From an uncultured Acidimicrobiaceae bacterium (lineage in GTDB: Bacteria; Actinomycetota; Acidimicrobiia; Acidimicrobiales; Bog-793), in NCBI GenBank assembly GCA_903907185.1, contig CAIVND010000088.1, positions 1-5,819 of the forward strand: a DNA stretch of 5,819 bases, given 5' to 3'. A program made the translations under genes and the position numbers. The notes beneath the pieces are model-generated. The model saw nothing but the letters and a program-made list of their open reading frames with translations, was not told the origin of the DNA and made no database searches. Shown here one piece after another: positions 1-5,819 of the stretch; within the stretch, counting starts at the first letter, position 1; every line of letters starts with the position of its first letter.

Positions 1-269
1 AGTCCGACGATGGTGAACTTGGTGTCAGCGACGACGATGACACGGTTTTAGAGGAGGGACGCCGCCTTCTCGCTGAAGCCGAGGCGAAACTTGCTGGGGT
101 GGAACGCGCACTAGCCCGACTAGATGCCGGAAACTATGGCCTGTGTGAGGTGTGCGGCGAGCCAATTGCGGCGGCACTTCTCTCCGAACGTCCAAGCCTT
201 GAACGTTGTCGGGCACACGGAGGACTAGACGTCCAATCTGACGCCGATTCTTTGACAGAGAAGGAATAA
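1..269 (+). CDS. DksA/TraR-family zinc-finger protein, C-terminal part (5' end outside window)
   Basis: This is the last 88 residues of a gene that starts before the window; the first full codon is at base 3 and the stop TAA is at 267-269. The visible part starts with an acidic stretch (GVSDDDD), then a helix rich in Glu, Arg and Ala leading into RLDAGNYGLCEVCGEPI, which is the typical approach to the DksA/TraR zinc finger. The finger reads C-x2-C-x17-C-x2-H (C48, C51, C69, H72 of the visible part). The usual fourth ligand is Cys, so this is a CCCH variant. Members of the family bind in the secondary channel of RNA polymerase or act as general stress regulators; the role of this one is not shown by the sequence. 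The N-terminal coiled coil is missing, so I cannot tell whether it has the DksA-type acidic tip. Family call is firm, function is not. Confidence 0.85.
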   Translation, partial: SDDGELGVSDDDDTVLEEGRRLLAEAEAKLAGVERALARLDAGNYGLCEVCGEPIAAALLSERPSLERCRAHGGLDVQSDADSLTEKE

Positions 270-302
270 AAAAAGCGGTCGGCAGCTGCCGACCGCTTTT
301 TT
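269..302. terminator. Bidirectional intrinsic terminator between two convergent genes
   Basis: A 34-base perfect palindrome is centred between bases 285 and 286. The GC-rich core GCGGTCGGC/GCCGACCGC is flanked by an A run on the left and a T run on the right, so either strand yields a hairpin followed by U residues. It overlaps the last base of the upstream stop codon and ends 14 bases before the stop codon of the minus-strand sodN gene. It can therefore end transcription from both sides. Confidence 0.95.
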
Positions 303-316
303 CATGAAAAGAAGAG

Positions 317-733
317 TTACTTCTTTGACTCCCAGAAGATCGCGTCGATCTTCGCAATGCCATCGAGCAGATTGTCAGCTACAGCAACGTCGTTGGTCTT
401 CTTTGCTTCTCCAGCTGCCTTGGTTGTCTTCCAGAAAAGCTCGTGGAGATCCGGGAATCGCTCAAGGTGCTCAGGTTTGAAGTAGTCAGTCCACAGAACC
501 CAGAGGTGGTGCTTGACCAGATCGGCACGCTCCTCTTTGATCAATGTGGCGCGCTCGCGAAACAGGTGATCCTCGGTTGCGTTTGTCTTTTCCATGCAAG
601 CCTTGACAGACTCAGCTTCGATTCGGGCCTGCGCCGGGTCATAGACGCCACAGGGTAGGTCGCAATGTGCGTAGACGACAGTCGGCGCGATTGCTGCATC
701 AATCGCTGCAAACAGACGTGAGATGAGGGCCAT
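317..733 (-). CDS. sodN: Nickel-containing superoxide dismutase precursor
   Basis: The 138-residue product converts superoxide to oxygen and hydrogen peroxide using nickel. The Ni-hook HCDLPCGVY is complete at residues 23-31: the future N-terminal His (H23), the two Cys ligands (C24, C28), and the Asp, Pro, Gly and Tyr normally found there. The rest matches the four-helix bundle of Streptomyces SodN, including DPAQARIEAESVKA, KHHLWVLWTDYFKP and a C-terminal IDAIFWESKK. Removal of residues 1-22 would leave a 116-residue mature enzyme, close to the 117 residues known in Streptomyces. The leader (MALISRLF...PTVVYA) is longer than the 14 residues I recall for Streptomyces. The start is fixed by GAAGGAG seven bases upstream. 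The divergent neighbour is the probable processing protease SodX. Nickel- and oxidant-dependent control is common for sodN, but I could not identify a Nur or Fur box here. Confidence 0.97.
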   Translation of the reverse strand: MALISRLFAAIDAAIAPTVVYAHCDLPCGVYDPAQARIEAESVKACMEKTNATEDHLFRERATLIKEERADLVKHHLWVLWTDYFKPEHLERFPDLHELFWKTTKAAGEAKKTNDVAVADNLLDGIAKIDAIFWESKK

Positions 734-740
734 ATCTCGA

Positions 741-747
741 CTCCTTC
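741..747 (-). promoter_or_regulatory. sodN ribosome binding site
   Basis: On the minus strand this reads GAAGGAG, seven bases before the ATG at 733-731. It is a near-ideal Shine-Dalgarno sequence and settles the sodN start. Confidence 0.85.
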
Positions 748-756
748 GATATCAGG

Positions 757-877
757 ACCCACCGCGCGTCTTACGGGTGGGTTCGCCGGATGGACCGACG
801 ATGGCCATGTTAGCTCTCTCATCGCTAAAGCGATCGGGTGAACCTCAGGCAAAACCATTGGGCGCGAGCGACAATGG
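757..877 (+). promoter_or_regulatory. Candidate structured leader RNA upstream of sodX
   Basis: The sodN-sodX intergenic region holds several inverted repeats. ACCCACC at 757-763 pairs with GGTGGGT at 776-782. GGTTCGCC at 780-787 pairs with GGTGAACC at 837-844 (one G-U pair) and closes a domain containing ATCGC/GCGAT (821-825/830-834). CCATTG at 855-860 pairs with CAATGG at 872-877, and its loop can form a GC-GCGA-GC cap of the GNRA type. Between the second and last stems lies the unpaired run TCAGGCAAAA (845-854). The first two stems share bases 780-782, so they exclude each other as in a switch. G-U pairs and the GNRA loop make sense only in the plus-strand RNA, which is the sodX sense. The fold was found by eye, without energy calculation or homologues, and the transcription start is unknown. 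Confidence 0.3.
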
Positions 878-918
878 AATATGCATGCCAACAGGTGGAG
901 AGATCGCGAGCGAGTGTC

Positions 919-1254
919 ATGACGATGACAGCGATCATTGCCCGCGCCATCTGCCGTATTGAGGTTGACGGACCAAGCATGGAGCCGACTCTTCTTGCAG
1001 GCGACCGGATTATCGTGCGAAGAACGAAAAAGGTCAAAGTTGGGAACATCGTGGTGGTCGCGGATCCAACCGATCCGGCGATCTCATTGATCAAACGCGT
1101 GATCTCGATCTCAGGTCAGGCACTCACCATTGAAGGTGACAACCGCGGAGCAAGTCGTGATAGCAGGGAGTTTGGGCCCATTGCAATGGAGCTGGTCCAA
1201 TGGCGTGCGGTCTACCGATACTTTCCTGCGAGCGAACGAGGACGCCTGCGGTAG
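919..1254 (+). CDS. sodX: Nickel-type superoxide dismutase maturation protease (S24/S26-like)
   Basis: This is a small serine protease of the signal-peptidase/LexA fold, expected to cut the SodN propeptide and expose its nickel-binding histidine. From the ATG at 919 it is 111 residues. The nucleophile motif EVDGPSMEPTLLAGD places Ser at residue 20, and the general-base Lys falls in SLIKRVIS (residue 59). A later GDNRGASRDSREFG block matches the conserved GDN/SxDSRxFG box of S26 peptidases. There is no clear membrane anchor, in line with Streptomyces SodX. The start is uncertain. In-frame alternatives are GTG 838, ATG 874 and GTG 895, and none has a well-spaced ribosome binding site; GGTGGAGAG lies about 16 bases before 919. 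I prefer 919 because 838 and 874 fall in the folded leader. Position next to sodN strongly supports the role. Confidence 0.85.
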   Translation: MTMTAIIARAICRIEVDGPSMEPTLLAGDRIIVRRTKKVKVGNIVVVADPTDPAISLIKRVISISGQALTIEGDNRGASRDSREFGPIAMELVQWRAVYRYFPASERGRLR

Positions 1255-1338
1255 ATCCACAACCTCTCCGAATCGCAATGGTTCAATTCCTGGTCAAGGT
1301 GCCCACATCCGTAGTCCGACCGGTAGCCTGAGGGCGCG

Positions 1339-2592
1339 ATGCAACGACTAGCCGTTCTTTCCATGCATACCTCTCCACTTGCCCAACCCGGAACCGGTGA
1401 CGGTGGGGGAATGAACGTCTATGTCCGCGAGCTGACGGCAGCACTTGCGCGCTCGAATGTGACCTGTGAGGTATTTACCCGCGCTGATGCTCCGGATCAA
1501 CCCGAAACCGTCGAGGTCGAGCCGGGATTTCGAGTCCATCACATCACTGCTGGACCACGATCTCCAGTTGAGAAGGGTCGCTTGCATCTGCTCACTAATA
1601 CTTTTACTGATGCGGTGGATGCAAAGATGAGCGAGCTCGAGGTCACCGATGATCTGCCGTTTGATGCGATCCACGCGAACTATTGGCTTTCGGGTGTCGT
1701 TGGCCACACTCTCAAGCACCTTCGGTCTTTGCCGCTTGTCTCGACCTTCCACACGCTTGATCGGGTGAAGGCAGAGGCGAGTCCTGAAGAGATCGATCTC
1801 TCCGATCCTGAGTTGCGATCGCGTACCGAGGCACAGATCATCGGTTGCTCGGATGCAATTCTCGCATCGTGCACGGTGGAGGCAGATCAGATCATCGACC
1901 TCTACGGCGCGGAGCGAAGTCGAGTCTCGATTATCGCGCCTGGCGTAGATCACGCGTTCTTTTCACCCGGCATTCGGACCCAAGCGCAACGAGCAGTCTC
2001 ACTCCAAGGAGCGGGTCCTCTCTTACTTTTTGTTGGGAGAATTCAGCCGCTCAAGGGAGTCGATGTTGCCGTTCGTTCACTACGCATCCTGATCGATCAT
2101 GGTATTCCCACCGCCCGTCTCGTTATCGTCGGGGGGCCGAGCGGTCCACAGGGCTCGAACGAGGTAGAACAGCTGCATATGCTCGTTGACTCGCTTCATC
2201 TCGGTCACGCTGTGACCTTTGTCCAGCCTCAACGACACGAACTTCTCTCCACTTACTACCGCGCCGCTGACTGTGTTCTCGTGCCATCGATGTCAGAGTC
2301 TTTTGGTCTTGTCGCACTTGAGGCTGCAGCCTGTGGCACACCGGTAGTGGCAGCAGCCGTTGGTGGATTGACGACTTTGGTTGACCACGGGAGAACTGGG
2401 TACCTCATTGAGAGTCGTGATCCCCATGACTACGCCCATGCCGTGCACCTTCTCTGGACACGCTCGGGTCAGCGATCGGCGATGTCACGCGCTGCTGTTG
2501 AGAAGGCGGCTGGGTACACCTGGCCAATTGCCGCCGAGGGACTTCTCGAACTTTATGGTCGCCTCACGAAACGCAGCCTCGTCAACTGCTAG
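1339..2592 (+). CDS. mshA: GT4 glycosyltransferase, probable D-inositol-3-phosphate N-acetylglucosaminyltransferase
   Basis: MshA joins UDP-GlcNAc to 1L-myo-inositol 1-phosphate (D-inositol 3-phosphate), the first committed step of mycothiol synthesis in the cytoplasm. The 417-residue protein has the two Rossmann-like GT-B domains of GT4 enzymes and the same length as Corynebacterium glutamicum MshA (418). The N-terminus HTSPLAQPGTGDGGGMNVYV is almost diagnostic of MshA. Compared with the C. glutamicum structure as I recall it, the inositol-phosphate contacts are kept (N26, K79, Y115, T139, R160), as are the UDP-sugar contacts R234 and K239 (VGRIQPLKG) and E320 and E328 (ESFGLVALE). One usual His in HSHYWLSG is Asn here (HANYWLSG, N114). 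A GAGGG sits four to five bases before ATG 1339. proC follows after 53 bases, so the two may share a transcript. A related GT4 with another acceptor remains possible. Confidence 0.8.
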   Translation: MQRLAVLSMHTSPLAQPGTGDGGGMNVYVRELTAALARSNVTCEVFTRADAPDQPETVEVEPGFRVHHITAGPRSPVEKGRLHLLTNTFTDAVDAKMSELEVTDDLPFDAIHANYWLSGVVGHTLKHLRSLPLVSTFHTLDRVKAEASPEEIDLSDPELRSRTEAQIIGCSDAILASCTVEADQIIDLYGAERSRVSIIAPGVDHAFFSPGIRTQAQRAVSLQGAGPLLLFVGRIQPLKGVDVAVRSLRILIDHGIPTARLVIVGGPSGPQGSNEVEQLHMLVDSLHLGHAVTFVQPQRHELLSTYYRAADCVLVPSMSESFGLVALEAAACGTPVVAAAVGGLTTLVDHGRTGYLIESRDPHDYAHAVHLLWTRSGQRSAMSRAAVEKAAGYTWPIAAEGLLELYGRLTKRSLVNC

Positions 2593-2645
2593 GTAAGCGA
2601 ATCGCTCGACTCGAGACAGAGGGGCGCGACAGGTAACGTGGAGAG

Positions 2646-3437
2646 ATGACCAAGCTCACCATCGTCGGCGGCGGTCGAATGGGTTCTGCACTCCTCGCTG
2701 GACTTATCTCAAATGGTTGGGCGCAGGTGAGCGAGTGTGCGATCGTCGAACGCGATCCGCAGACTCGCGAGCGGTTGGAGAGCCAGTTCGCTCAACTTGA
2801 GATCCTCGATGCACCTCGACCAAGTGAAGCTGTTGTACTTGCGGTCAAGCCACAGGATCTCGAAGAGGCCTGCCACTCACTTCCAGTTGGGGGCTATGAG
2901 CGCGTACTTTCGATCGCCGCAGGCGTTACCACAACGAGCCTTGAAAGCTGGCTGTGGGAGGGAGCACACGTCGTCCGAGCGATGCCGAATACACCCGCCC
3001 TTCTTGGTGTCGGTGCATCGGCGATAGCTCCAGGAAACTATGCAGATGAGAGCGATGTGATCTGGGCGCAGAGTGTTCTCTCTGCTATCGGGATCGTGGT
3101 GCGGTTGCCGGAGAGTTTGCTCGATGCGGCAACGGGATTATCTGGATCTGGGCCTGCCTATATCTTTATGGTGGCCGAAGCGCTCATCGCTGCCGGCGTC
3201 CAGGCTGGGCTTGACCAGGAAACTTCACGGGTTCTTGTCCTTCAAACCATCCTCGGTGCGGCCCGGATGCTCAATGAAAGTGGTGAGTCTCCTGAAGAAC
3301 TTCGGGCCGCGGTGACTTCCCCTCATGGAACAACAGCTGAGGGAGTTCGGGTACTTGAAGCCTGCAACATCCGGGGTGCCTTTGATGACGCCGTGCGGGC
3401 GGCGACCGAACGGTCCCGTGAGCTCGGGGCACGCTAA
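2646..3437 (+). CDS. proC: Pyrroline-5-carboxylate reductase
   Basis: The 263-residue enzyme reduces 1-pyrroline-5-carboxylate to proline with NAD(P)H, the last step of proline synthesis. The N-terminal Rossmann fold starts at once with IVGGGRMGSAL (residues 6-16), the dinucleotide-binding glycine motif. AVKPQ (66-70) and RAMPNTPALLGVG (111-123) are typical of the family. The C-terminal dimer domain carries the signature GLSGSGPAY (164-172) and VTSPHGTTAEG (223-233). The latter usually reads TSPGGTT, so one Gly is His here. Length is normal. The ATG at 2646 is preceded directly by GTGGAGAG, which is close for a ribosome binding site, but the family N-terminus fits this start and no better one is in frame. 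It lies 53 bases after the mshA-like gene. Confidence 0.95.
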   Translation: MTKLTIVGGGRMGSALLAGLISNGWAQVSECAIVERDPQTRERLESQFAQLEILDAPRPSEAVVLAVKPQDLEEACHSLPVGGYERVLSIAAGVTTTSLESWLWEGAHVVRAMPNTPALLGVGASAIAPGNYADESDVIWAQSVLSAIGIVVRLPESLLDAATGLSGSGPAYIFMVAEALIAAGVQAGLDQETSRVLVLQTILGAARMLNESGESPEELRAAVTSPHGTTAEGVRVLEACNIRGAFDDAVRAATERSRELGAR

Positions 3438-3657
3438 TCAACTGCTGAGGTGCCACCTAGCGGGTAGGCGAAAATTACCCATCGATAGTCCGTGGTGAAA
3501 ATGTCAGCTGGAGGTGCCCTTTTTGCTGTTGGTCGCTAAGGTTGGAGGGAAAGAGAGCCGGTAGGCTGGCGGAGCAATAGGTTCGCCGGCATTGGAGCGT
3601 TTGGTCTCGTCCGGTCTAAATCGGACGAAGGTCGCCGAGGGCGAAGGAGGAGTCAAG
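3438..3657 (+). other. proC-hemA intergenic region and hemA leader
   Basis: No gene is visible in these 220 bases. Small inverted repeats are GGGTA/TACCC (3462-3466/3476-3480) and GCCGG/CCGGC (3557-3561/3586-3590). The best is the 7-bp perfect stem TCGTCCG/CGGACGA (3607-3613/3622-3628, 8-base loop), which lies 15 bases before the hemA ribosome binding site. The octamer GAGGTGCC occurs twice (3447-3454 and 3511-3518). A promoter for hemA is expected here, but I see no convincing -35/-10 pair. I also see no strong terminator after proC. No match to a riboswitch that I recognise. Confidence 0.4.
3644..3650 (+). promoter_or_regulatory. hemA ribosome binding site that fixes a TTG start
   Basis: AAGGAGG lies seven bases before TTG at 3658-3660. 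This strong signal is why I start hemA at 3658 and not at the upstream in-frame TTG at 3592, which has no such sequence. Confidence 0.85.
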
Positions 3658-4950
3658 TTGTCGCTGGTCGTCGTTGGGATGAACGAACGCGACACGCCAC
3701 TTGAGCTTCTCGGGAACATTGCCGTGGCCGATAGGGACCTTGGAAAGGTCCTTCAGAGTCTCAGTGATAGTTCGAATATCGATGAAGTGGTCGTTGTATC
3801 TACCTGTATGCGTACGGAGATCTACGCGATCGTTGAACGATTTCATGATGGAGTTGCAGATATCCACGCGATTCTCAGCGAGAGAGCAGGCACGGCAAGC
3901 GTCGACCCCGGCACGCTTGCGAAGCATCTTTTCGTTGAAATTGATGATGCCGCAGCACGCCACCTTTTTGCTGTTGCCGCCGGAATAGATTCGGCGGTCC
4001 TCGGTGAGGGGGAGGTACTCCGTCAAGTTCGTGAAGCGGCAGATCGCGCACGCGAGGAGCAGTCTTCGGGTCCATTGTTGGATGCCCTCTTTCGTCAAGC
4101 CATCGAAGTTGGAAAGCGTTCGAGAACCGAAACGGGAATCTCGCGGGGTATTACCTCCCTTGCCTACGTTTCGACGGCTATTGCAAAACAGGCAACGGGT
4201 GGATCACTTGGAGGTAAACGGGTAGTCATCGTTGGGGCGGGTGAGATGGGCGAGGGGATCGCCGATGCAATTGCCTCTCGTACGAAGATTGCTCCAATGG
4301 ATGTTCCAAGCGAGATCATCATCGTCAACCGATCAGCCGAGCGGGCAACCGCACTTGCCGATCGGGTAGGTGGTCGCGCAATAGCCCTACAAGACCTTTT
4401 TGATGAGGTTGCCAAGGCCGATGTGGTGATGACTGCAACCTCAGGTGACGAGGTGATCTTTGATCTTGGGTCCATCACCGAAGCGCTATCGGCTCGTCGT
4501 GACCGTCCGCTGGTGATCGTGGACGCAGCGATGCCCCGAGATGTCGAGCCTACGGTGAGCGAGGTCGACGGGGTAACCCTCTTTAATCTCGACGATCTTC
4601 GTCGATATGCTGAGGCAGAGGTTGAGGCTCGCCGCGCTGAGATCACCCGAGTTGCCGTGATTATCGATGATGAGCTCGAACGTTATCGATTCAATCTGCG
4701 CACTCGTACCGTTACGCCAGTTGTCGCCGCACTTCATACCAAGGCCGAGGAGATTCTCCGCCAAGAGATGGAATATTTCAGCGTGCGGATCGCTGAGCTT
4801 TCTGAGGATGATCGCGAGCTCTTTGAGAACCTGACACATCGATTGGTTCAGAAGCTTCTTCATGAGCCGACCATGCAGCTCAAAGAGGCCGCTGGATCTG
4901 GCCATGGCGAGCGCCTCGCGGAGGCCTTGCGGTCCCTTTTTGATCTTTAG
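3658..4950 (+). CDS. hemA: Glutamyl-tRNA reductase
   Basis: HemA reduces glutamyl-tRNA(Glu) with NADPH to glutamate-1-semialdehyde, the entry step of the C5 route to heme and other tetrapyrroles. With the TTG start the protein has 430 residues, normal for the family, and the nucleophilic Cys in VVSTCMRTEIY falls at C50, the same number as in E. coli. The catalytic domain also has H102 (RHLFAVAAGIDSAVLGEGE), matching E. coli H99. RSRTETGISRG (154-164) leads into the NADPH domain, whose glycine motif is VIVGAGEMGEG (190-200). A long helical C-terminal dimerisation domain follows to LRSLFDL. Two positions differ from the common consensus: STCMR for STCNR, and GEGEVLRQV for GEPQILGQV. hemC follows after 42 bases, so the two are probably one operon. 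The 5' leader has a 7-bp hairpin. Confidence 0.96.
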   Translation: MSLVVVGMNERDTPLELLGNIAVADRDLGKVLQSLSDSSNIDEVVVVSTCMRTEIYAIVERFHDGVADIHAILSERAGTASVDPGTLAKHLFVEIDDAAARHLFAVAAGIDSAVLGEGEVLRQVREAADRAREEQSSGPLLDALFRQAIEVGKRSRTETGISRGITSLAYVSTAIAKQATGGSLGGKRVVIVGAGEMGEGIADAIASRTKIAPMDVPSEIIIVNRSAERATALADRVGGRAIALQDLFDEVAKADVVMTATSGDEVIFDLGSITEALSARRDRPLVIVDAAMPRDVEPTVSEVDGVTLFNLDDLRRYAEAEVEARRAEITRVAVIIDDELERYRFNLRTRTVTPVVAALHTKAEEILRQEMEYFSVRIAELSEDDRELFENLTHRLVQKLLHEPTMQLKEAAGSGHGERLAEALRSLFDL

Positions 4951-4992
4951 TAGTCATCGGCTACTTCGCCAACATGTAGGGAGTCCGGGCAG

Positions 4993-5819
4993 ATGAGCGA
5001 TTATGTTGCACGACTCGCAACGCGGGGGAGTCCTCTGGCGCTCTTTCAAGCGAACTACGTCGGTCAGCGTCTTCTCCGTGCGGAGGCGGTCGCCAGCTAT
5101 GAGCTCGTCATAGTAGAGACAATGGGTGATGCCAAGCTTGACGTAGCAATTAGCGAGATTGCAGGTCAGGGCGCATTTACCACGGAGGTAGAGCAGGCGG
5201 TCATTGAAGGTCGTGCGGATGTCGCCGTGCACTCCGCGAAGGATCTCCCCTCCTCCAATCTTCCCGAGGGCCTACATCTTGCGGCGGCCCCCGTGCGTGC
5301 CGATGCGCGCGACGTACTGGTGGGAGCCAAGCTTGCTGATCTTGGAGCTGAATCCACGGTCGCGACTGGATCGGTCCGTCGACGCGTCCAACTCGGGGCC
5401 CTTGTCGCAGGTCTTTCATTTACTGAGCTTCGGGGCAACATCGCGACGCGACTGACAAAAGTTCCTGATGGCGGTGCTGCAGTATTTGCGCATGCCGCGC
5501 TTGATCGGCTTGGGCTTATTCGACAGGCCACACAGATCCTGAGTATTGAGGAGATGCTTCCTCAAGTCGGGCAGGGCACCATTGCACTTCGTTGTCGGGA
5601 GGAGGATGCCCAGTGTCGAGAGTCGCTGACAGCGATCGATGATATTGCGATTCACCGTGCACTACTTGCCGAACGCGCCTACCTTGCTCGATTAGGCGGT
5701 GGATGTGAGGCACCAGCCGGTGCGTACGCGACGATCGATGGTGATACCGGTGAGATCTTTCTTGAGGCAATGTTGTCTGCTACCGATGGATCAGTGGTTT
5801 ATCGGATGAGTAGTAGAGG
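4993..5819 (+). CDS. hemC: Hydroxymethylbilane synthase (porphobilinogen deaminase), N-terminal part
   Basis: HemC links four porphobilinogen units into hydroxymethylbilane, using a dipyrromethane cofactor bound to a Cys. The first 275 residues are present; the gene has no stop and continues past the right edge. LATRGSPLALFQA (8-20) matches the N-terminal signature, with R11 and S13. The catalytic Asp is D84 in VAVHSAKDLPS, the same number as in E. coli. GSVRRR (126-131) carries the arginine pair that binds substrate acetate and propionate groups, ELRGNIATRL (145-154) follows, and the cofactor Cys is C238 in RLGGGCEAPAG. E. coli K55 and K59 are replaced by E55 and Q59, while K83 is kept. AGGGAG lies nine bases before ATG 4993. 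Probably co-transcribed with hemA. Confidence 0.96.
   Translation, partial: MSDYVARLATRGSPLALFQANYVGQRLLRAEAVASYELVIVETMGDAKLDVAISEIAGQGAFTTEVEQAVIEGRADVAVHSAKDLPSSNLPEGLHLAAAPVRADARDVLVGAKLADLGAESTVATGSVRRRVQLGALVAGLSFTELRGNIATRLTKVPDGGAAVFAHAALDRLGLIRQATQILSIEEMLPQVGQGTIALRCREEDAQCRESLTAIDDIAIHRALLAERAYLARLGGGCEAPAGAYATIDGDTGEIFLEAMLSATDGSVVYRMSSR

Noticed and set aside
723..962. 79-codon plus-strand open frame across the sodN-sodX gap
   Set aside because: It overlaps the start of sodN and the beginning of sodX in other frames, lacks a ribosome binding site and has no family resemblance.
1280..1290. GGTTCAATTCC, resembling a tRNA T-loop
   Set aside because: The flanking bases do not form a T-stem, and no acceptor, D or anticodon arm is present.
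1348..1953. 201-codon open frame on the minus strand
   Set aside because: It lies wholly inside the mshA-like gene in antisense, has no recognisable domain, and the plus-strand gene is strongly supported by family motifs.
3427..3524. Possible terminator after proC (GGGCAC with GTGCCC followed by five T)
   Set aside because: The two arms are separated by about 80 bases and no compact stem precedes the T run, so it does not look like an intrinsic terminator.
3592..3657. Upstream TTG start for hemA adding 22 residues
   Set aside because: There is no ribosome binding site before 3592, and the TTG at 3658 has AAGGAGG at ideal spacing and puts the catalytic Cys at position 50 as in E. coli.
3616..4646. 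Two 160-codon open frames on the minus strand (3616-4098 and 4164-4646)
   Set aside because: Both are antisense to hemA and their composition (Ser/Arg/Thr-rich or mixed) looks like shadow coding; no motif supports them.
4949..4965. 5-bp inverted repeat AGTAG/CTACT at the hemA stop codon
   Set aside because: It is short, AT-balanced and lacks a T run. It is unlikely to end transcription between hemA and hemC.

Overview
The window looks like chromosomal housekeeping DNA from an actinobacterium of moderate GC content. By eye it is in the middle to upper fifties percent; I did not compute it. The pointers are a nickel superoxide dismutase with its own maturation protease, an MshA-type mycothiol glycosyltransferase, a DksA/TraR-like zinc-finger protein, and a hemA-hemC pair that uses a TTG start. 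An acid-loving member of the Acidimicrobiia (Ferrimicrobium-like) would fit the GC content and gene set. That placement is inference, not something the sequence proves.

Layout. (1) Bases 1-269 are the 3' end of a plus-strand DksA/TraR-family gene. It is separated from a minus-strand gene by a 34-bp perfect palindrome (269-302) flanked by A and T runs, which reads as a two-way terminator. (2) Bases 317-733, minus strand, encode nickel superoxide dismutase (sodN) with an intact Ni-hook. The gene for its probable maturation protease (sodX, about 919-1254) is divergent. The 185 bases between them hold several interlocking hairpins and are the least explained part of the window. (3) Bases 1339-2592 (mshA-like) and 2646-3437 (proC) follow on the plus strand with short gaps. 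(4) A 220-base leader region (3438-3657) precedes hemA (3658-4950, TTG start with a strong ribosome binding site). (5) hemC begins at 4993 and runs off the right edge.

How the genes fit together. SodN and SodX form one functional unit: SodX is expected to cut the SodN propeptide and expose the N-terminal histidine that completes the nickel site. MshA would carry out the first committed step of mycothiol synthesis, so the left half of the window leans towards oxidative defence and thiol redox balance. HemA and HemC are two early steps of tetrapyrrole synthesis (glutamyl-tRNA to glutamate semialdehyde, and porphobilinogen to hydroxymethylbilane) and are probably co-transcribed. ProC makes proline and has no obvious link beyond position.

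I found no mobile element, CRISPR array, tRNA, rRNA or integration signature. No clearly new multi-gene system is visible. The best candidate for something undescribed is the folded leader between sodN and sodX.
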